Shown here: positions 6,826 through 9,255 of the stretch, one piece after another
Numbering within the stretch: position 1 is the first letter of the stretch
How the letters are laid out: every line of letters starts with the position of its first letter
NCBI RefSeq assembly: GCF_938045535.1
Contig: NZ_CALIMQ010000044.1
Span: forward strand, 1-9,255
Reading direction: 5' to 3'
From: an uncultured Campylobacter sp.
GTDB lineage: Bacteria > Campylobacterota > Campylobacteria > Campylobacterales > Campylobacteraceae
Length of the DNA stretch: 9,255 bases
Made by a program: the position numbers and the translations under genes
The notes under the pieces: generated by a model
Databases searched by the model: none
Seen by the model: the letters and a program-made list of their open reading frames with translations, nothing else
What the model was told of the DNA's origin: nothing

Positions 6826-6848
6826 ATTTTGTAAAGCAGGTGGATAAC

Positions 6849-6926
6849 ATGGATTTAAAATTTGGCGCTAAAGCAATCCAAAAGCAACGCGCCAAATTTC
6901 ATAGCGAACTTGCGGCAATCCGTTAG
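6849..6926 (+). CDS. Possible 25-residue small ORF after transporter copy 1
   Basis: An ATG 24 bases past the stop of copy 1 opens a 25-codon frame (it starts MDLKFGAKAIQKQRAKF), with AGGTGG 5 bases upstream. The product would be short, basic and soluble, without a membrane segment, unlike the membrane-embedded MetS-type small subunits of some NSS transporters. Nearly all of it lies inside the first 61-bp repeat. In the second copy the same frame has a stop and mostly amino-acid-changing differences, so selection for this peptide is unlikely. I list it because of its ribosome binding site and position. Confidence 0.18.
   Translation: MDLKFGAKAIQKQRAKFHSELAAIR
6854..6914 (+). repeat. 61-bp intergenic repeat, copy A, with a perfect hairpin
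   Basis: This element recurs at 7210-7270 with 52 of 61 positions identical and no gaps. Copy A contains a perfect 11-bp inverted repeat, AAATTTGGCGC (6858-6868) and GCGCCAAATTT (6889-6899), around a 20-base loop. The arms could form a stable RNA or DNA hairpin just after transporter copy 1. Confidence 0.8.
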
Positions 6927-7078
6927 CTTTGCAGCGATAGTTTAAAATTTTATGTTTAGATAGAGGAAGATCAAAGTATGTAGCGGCAATCAGCTTTCGG
7001 CGCGACCGCGGCAACCCGCATGGCGATAGGTGCGAGCGGCAAAGGCGTCGTGGCGCAGCCGCGTCTGATCGCGCTGTG

Positions 7079-7092
7079 GAATTTTAAAATTC
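7079..7092. repeat. 14-bp palindrome GAATTTTAAAATTC
   Basis: This is a perfect palindrome in the gap between the transporters, one of at least three related sites there. The others are an AATTTTAAAATT core at 7207-7218 and a 16-bp version at 7281-7296. It could be a regulator-binding site, but such words are common in AT-rich Campylobacter intergenic DNA. Confidence 0.5.
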
Positions 7093-7209
7093 TAAACCGA
7101 GACGGTTGGTGTGCAGCCGCCACGATAGTTTATGACGCGACCTACGCAATGTGCCGCAGAAGCGGCGCGTAAAATTTTGTGGTGACCCGCGTAAAATTGT
7201 GCTTGGAAT

Positions 7210-7270
7210 TTTAAAATTTAGCGCCAAAGCAGCCCAAAAGTAGCGCGCCAAATTTCATGGCGAGTTTGCG
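7210..7270 (+). repeat. 61-bp intergenic repeat, copy B
   Basis: Ungapped partner of 6854-6914, offset by 356 bases. All nine differences are transitions. The hairpin arms are kept with a single mismatch (AAATTTAGCGC at 7214-7224 against GCGCCAAATTT at 7245-7255). It is preceded by a GGAATTTTAAAATTT word that overlaps its left end. Confidence 0.8.
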
Positions 7271-7280
7271 TAGATAGTTT

Positions 7281-7296
7281 GGAATTTTAAAATTCC
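7281..7296. promoter_or_regulatory. 16-bp palindrome upstream of transporter copy 2
   Basis: GGAATTTTAAAATTCC is a perfect 16-bp palindrome. It ends 7 bases before the candidate -10 box of copy 2, so it would cover the -35 region. That placement fits a repressor or activator site for this transporter gene. No regulator gene is visible nearby, and the site is proposed on symmetry and position alone. Confidence 0.35.
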
Positions 7297-7303
7297 ATAG
7301 CTT

Positions 7304-7309
7304 TAAAAT
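7304..7309 (+). promoter_or_regulatory. Possible -10 box for transporter copy 2
   Basis: TAAAAT in ATAGCTTTAAAATTTAA lies 22 bases before the copy 2 ATG. The distance is slightly short but workable. The 506-base gap makes a separate promoter for copy 2 more likely than read-through alone. Confidence 0.35.
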
Positions 7310-7331
7310 TTAAAAAATCATCGGAGAGAAA

Positions 7332-8675
7332 ATGAACGATAAATTTAGCAAAATCGGCTTCATACTTGCCGTCGCAGGCGGCGCGGTGGGGCTTGGCAAC
7401 GCGTGGAAATTCCCCACCCTCGTGGGTCAAAACGGCGGCAGCGCTTTCGTGCTTTTATACCTCGCGCTCACGCTGGGCGTGGGCTTTAGCATATTCCTAG
7501 CCGAGATGGCGCTAGGCAGGCTAAGCGGGAGGGATCTACCGAGCGCTTACGAGACGCTGGCGCCGCGCGGCGGGCGTAAATGGCGCGCGGGAGGCGTTTT
7601 CATCGCGGGCGGTATGCTGGTGCTGTCCTTTTACCTCGTCATCCTCGGCTGGGTGATCCGCTACATATTTTTGGGCTTTTCTCCGCTACCCGCAACCGCC
7701 GAGGAAGCGGGCGCCGTCTTTGACGATCTCATCTCGCATTCGCTAGCCACGAGCCTGGGCTTTTACGCGCTTGCGCTCGTGCTGACGCTATCCGTCGTCG
7801 CGCGCGGCATCAAAAGCGGTATCGAGCGGCTCAACGTCGTGATGATGCCGCTGCTTTTCGTGCTGCTGCTCGCGATGCTTGCGTATGCGTGCACGATGCA
7901 GGGCTTCGGCGCGGCGGCGAAATTTCTTTTCTACCCAGACTTCGGCAAAATCACCGTTAACTCCGTCCTCTCCGCGCTCGGGCTCGCGCTCTTTACCCTG
8001 TGCGTGGGCGTCGGCTGTATCGCGGCATACGCGGCGTCGCTTAGCGAGGGTGTGCGGCTCGTGCGCAGCTCGGTAAACATCGTATTTATAAATATCGCAA
8101 TCGGGCTGATGATGGGGCTCATCGTCTTTACTTTCATCTTCGAATTCCGCGCCGATCCCGCGCAGGGTGCGGGGCTCGTCTTCGTCTCGCTCACTACGAT
8201 GTTTGCAAAAATGGGGCTAGCGGGACAGGTGCTTGAAGTCGCGTTTTTCGTCTCGCTCTTTTTCGCGGGGATCACGAGCGCGGTTTCGATGATCGAGCCT
8301 TTCGTCTTCTATCTCATCGGCAGATTTAAAATTTCGCGCCTGCGCGCAGTCTGCGTCTCGGGGTGCGTCATAGCGGTGCTAGGCGCATGCTCGCTGCTAT
8401 CGATGCACGCGGATTATGCGAGCAAGCTTAAGTTTTTCGGCGCGAGCTTTTTTGACTGCTTGGACTTCGTAAGCTCAAATGTCATGCTTCCTCTAGGCGC
8501 GCTAACCTCGGCGATATTCGTGGGCTTTGTGATGGATGCACAGCGCCTGCGCGGGCTTTTCGGCGCCGATATGGGCGAGCTGGGATTTAAAATTTGGTAC
8601 TTTTCGCTGCGCTTTGTAGCGCCCGTCGCGATCGTGATCATAATGGCAAATCTGCTGTTTTTCGGCGGAAAGTAG
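7332..8675 (+). CDS. Sodium-coupled NSS/SNF family transporter, copy 2
   Basis: This 447-residue paralogue of the preceding transporter starts with nearly the same 30 residues. It shares KSGIERLNV (161-169), MGLIVFTFIFEF (261-272) and most helices. The sodium-site residues are kept: AVGLGN in TM1 (18-23), Thr222 in TM6, and FAGITSA in TM8 (311-317). At the TM6 position matching LeuT Ser256 it has Cys224 (FTLCVG), where copy 1 has serine, and the next residues are VGVGC instead of LGVTT. These positions line the substrate pocket in LeuT, so the two proteins probably differ in preferred amino acid. Copy 2 has visibly more G/C at third codon positions than copy 1. GGAG lies 5-6 bases before the ATG, a better site than that of copy 1. 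A strong inverted repeat follows 10 bases after its stop. Confidence 0.95.
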   Translation: MNDKFSKIGFILAVAGGAVGLGNAWKFPTLVGQNGGSAFVLLYLALTLGVGFSIFLAEMALGRLSGRDLPSAYETLAPRGGRKWRAGGVFIAGGMLVLSFYLVILGWVIRYIFLGFSPLPATAEEAGAVFDDLISHSLATSLGFYALALVLTLSVVARGIKSGIERLNVVMMPLLFVLLLAMLAYACTMQGFGAAAKFLFYPDFGKITVNSVLSALGLALFTLCVGVGCIAAYAASLSEGVRLVRSSVNIVFINIAIGLMMGLIVFTFIFEFRADPAQGAGLVFVSLTTMFAKMGLAGQVLEVAFFVSLFFAGITSAVSMIEPFVFYLIGRFKISRLRAVCVSGCVIAVLGACSLLSMHADYASKLKFFGASFFDCLDFVSSNVMLPLGALTSAIFVGFVMDAQRLRGLFGADMGELGFKIWYFSLRFVAPVAIVIIMANLLFFGGK

Positions 8676-8685
8676 GAAGTGATTC

Positions 8686-8720
8686 GGTTAAATTTAAAGC
8701 GGCACGGTTTAAATTTAACC
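8686..8720 (+). repeat. 13-bp perfect inverted repeat after transporter copy 2
   Basis: GGTTAAATTTAAA (8686-8698) and TTTAAATTTAACC (8708-8720) pair perfectly around a 9-base loop (GCGGCACGG). A further TAAATTTAAA follows at 8736-8745. The hairpin starts 10 bases after the stop of copy 2 and could end or stabilise that transcript, but CCTCTTTGGG follows instead of a T-run. It also lies 87 bases upstream of the next gene, so an operator role is possible. Confidence 0.6.
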
Positions 8721-8806
8721 CCTCTTTGGGCGAGCTAAATTTAAACGTTAACATCGCAGCCCGTTAGGCTCGTATTTTAACTAGCGTTTTGCTAAAGGAG
8801 TAAATT

Positions 8807-9255
8807 TTGAAAGCTCTTAAATTTCTAGCCAAAGCCCTAATCGCCGCGCTCGGCGTTTGTGTGATCGTCGGCGCGCTTAATTACAGCGGGTTTAGCTTCG
8901 GCGATCTAAAATGGCTTAGTAAAGATGAGATGGTACAAAATTTCGTACAGGAAGAATTTAATGATTGCGTATATTACCATTATGATACATTTTATGCTCC
9001 TGATAAAAATTTAAGCTTCAATGAACTTATTTATACATTAGACAAAATATTTAAAAAGCATATGGATACTAAGACTTTTAGCCTATTTGATGATTTAAAC
9101 TCAACTATTGGTTTAAATAAAATTACGAATAAAATAATATCAAATAAAACCGTTCCTTGGAATTTTGTCGATTTTGTCCATCATCATACAGATAGAAATG
9201 TTGATATAAATGGCAACTACTCATATACGCCATTTCAAGGTAATAAAAAGATAAA
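8807..9255 (+). CDS. Membrane-anchored protein of unknown function, N-terminal part, TTG start
   Basis: I do not recognise the family. The gene starts at TTG (8807), 6 bases after an excellent AAAGGAG, and runs off the window after 149 codons. Residues 1-12 are basic (KALKFLAKAL) and about 6-26 are hydrophobic (LAKALIAALGVCVIVGALNY). A signal anchor or Sec signal peptide is likely, and the remaining polar domain should be outside the cytoplasm. That domain is rich in Asn, Asp, Lys, Phe and Tyr, with CVYYHYDTFY at about 53-62 and HHHTDRNVDINGNYSYTPF near the visible end. The base composition changes sharply at about 8935: the first ~43 codons are GC-balanced like the surrounding genes and the rest is very AT-rich. 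This suggests a local leader joined to, or conserved above, a foreign or variable domain. Downstream neighbours are not visible. Confidence 0.8.
   Translation, partial: MKALKFLAKALIAALGVCVIVGALNYSGFSFGDLKWLSKDEMVQNFVQEEFNDCVYYHYDTFYAPDKNLSFNELIYTLDKIFKKHMDTKTFSLFDDLNSTIGLNKITNKIISNKTVPWNFVDFVHHHTDRNVDINGNYSYTPFQGNKKI

Larger units (their letters stand above)
6826..7331. other. 506-base gap between the transporters, rich in repeats
   Basis: No convincing gene is visible. The gap contains two copies of a 61-bp element, several palindromes centred on AATTTTAAAATT, and GC-rich stretches between them (about 6975-7070 and 7095-7190). It begins at an AT-only inverted repeat of 10-bp arms (6805-6825) that overlaps the 3' end of copy 1. 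A 50-codon open frame at 7020-7172 has no ribosome binding site and runs through one of the palindromes, so I treat it as chance. The likely promoter of copy 2 is at the 3' end. Confidence 0.55.

Noticed and set aside
6849..6926. The 25-residue ORF as a MetS-like small transporter subunit
   Set aside because: MetS-type subunits are membrane proteins about twice as long; this peptide is short, basic and hydrophilic and sits in a non-coding repeat.
7020..7172. 50-residue open frame between the transporters
   Set aside because: There is no ribosome binding site, it reads through a palindrome, and its sequence is not protein-like in a way I recognise.
7931..8275. 114-codon minus-strand frame inside transporter copy 2
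   Set aside because: It is antisense to conserved membrane helices with key sodium-site motifs, so it is a shadow of high-GC3 coding DNA.

Overview
The window looks like chromosomal DNA from a Campylobacter-type epsilonproteobacterium (Campylobacterota). It probably belongs to a species with higher GC than C. jejuni, in the manner of C. gracilis, C. rectus or C. showae; that placement is inference. Support comes from a ThyX-type thymidylate synthase, a PEB1-like binding protein start, tandem SNF/NSS transporters, AAAGGA-type ribosome binding sites, and intergenic DNA full of AAATTTTAAA words.

From base 1 to 5354 every gene reads on the minus strand. In plus-strand order they are: the N-terminal part of an amino-acid ABC transporter binding protein (cut by the window edge); uracil-DNA glycosylase (ung); a 530-base gap holding a frameshifted small membrane-protein gene; an AT-rich orphan gene for a membrane-anchored protein; a DJ-1/PfpI protein resembling isonitrile hydratase; an unrecognised 248-residue soluble protein; thyX, 35 bases upstream of that unknown gene and probably cotranscribed with it; and a small RdxA-like nitroreductase. 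For thyX and the nitroreductase the longest open frames start too early. Strong ribosome binding sites and the family N-termini place the starts at 4598 and 5354.

The direction switches at 5355-5475, a short divergent promoter region with a TATAAT box facing the nitroreductase and an extended -10 box facing the first transporter. Two paralogous sodium-coupled NSS/SNF transporters (449 and 447 residues) follow on the plus strand. They are separated by 506 bases without a convincing gene, but with a 61-bp element present twice (it can form a hairpin) and several palindromes built on AATTTTAAAATT. The two paralogues differ in GC content and in one predicted substrate-pocket position, so they probably carry different amino acids.

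After a strong 13-bp inverted repeat, the window ends inside a membrane-anchored gene with a TTG start. Its first ~45 codons match the local GC content and the rest is very AT-rich. This gene and the AT-rich orphan at 1664-2275 look like the accessory content of the window; the remainder is housekeeping. I see no CRISPR array, tRNA, rRNA, transposase or recognised defence system.
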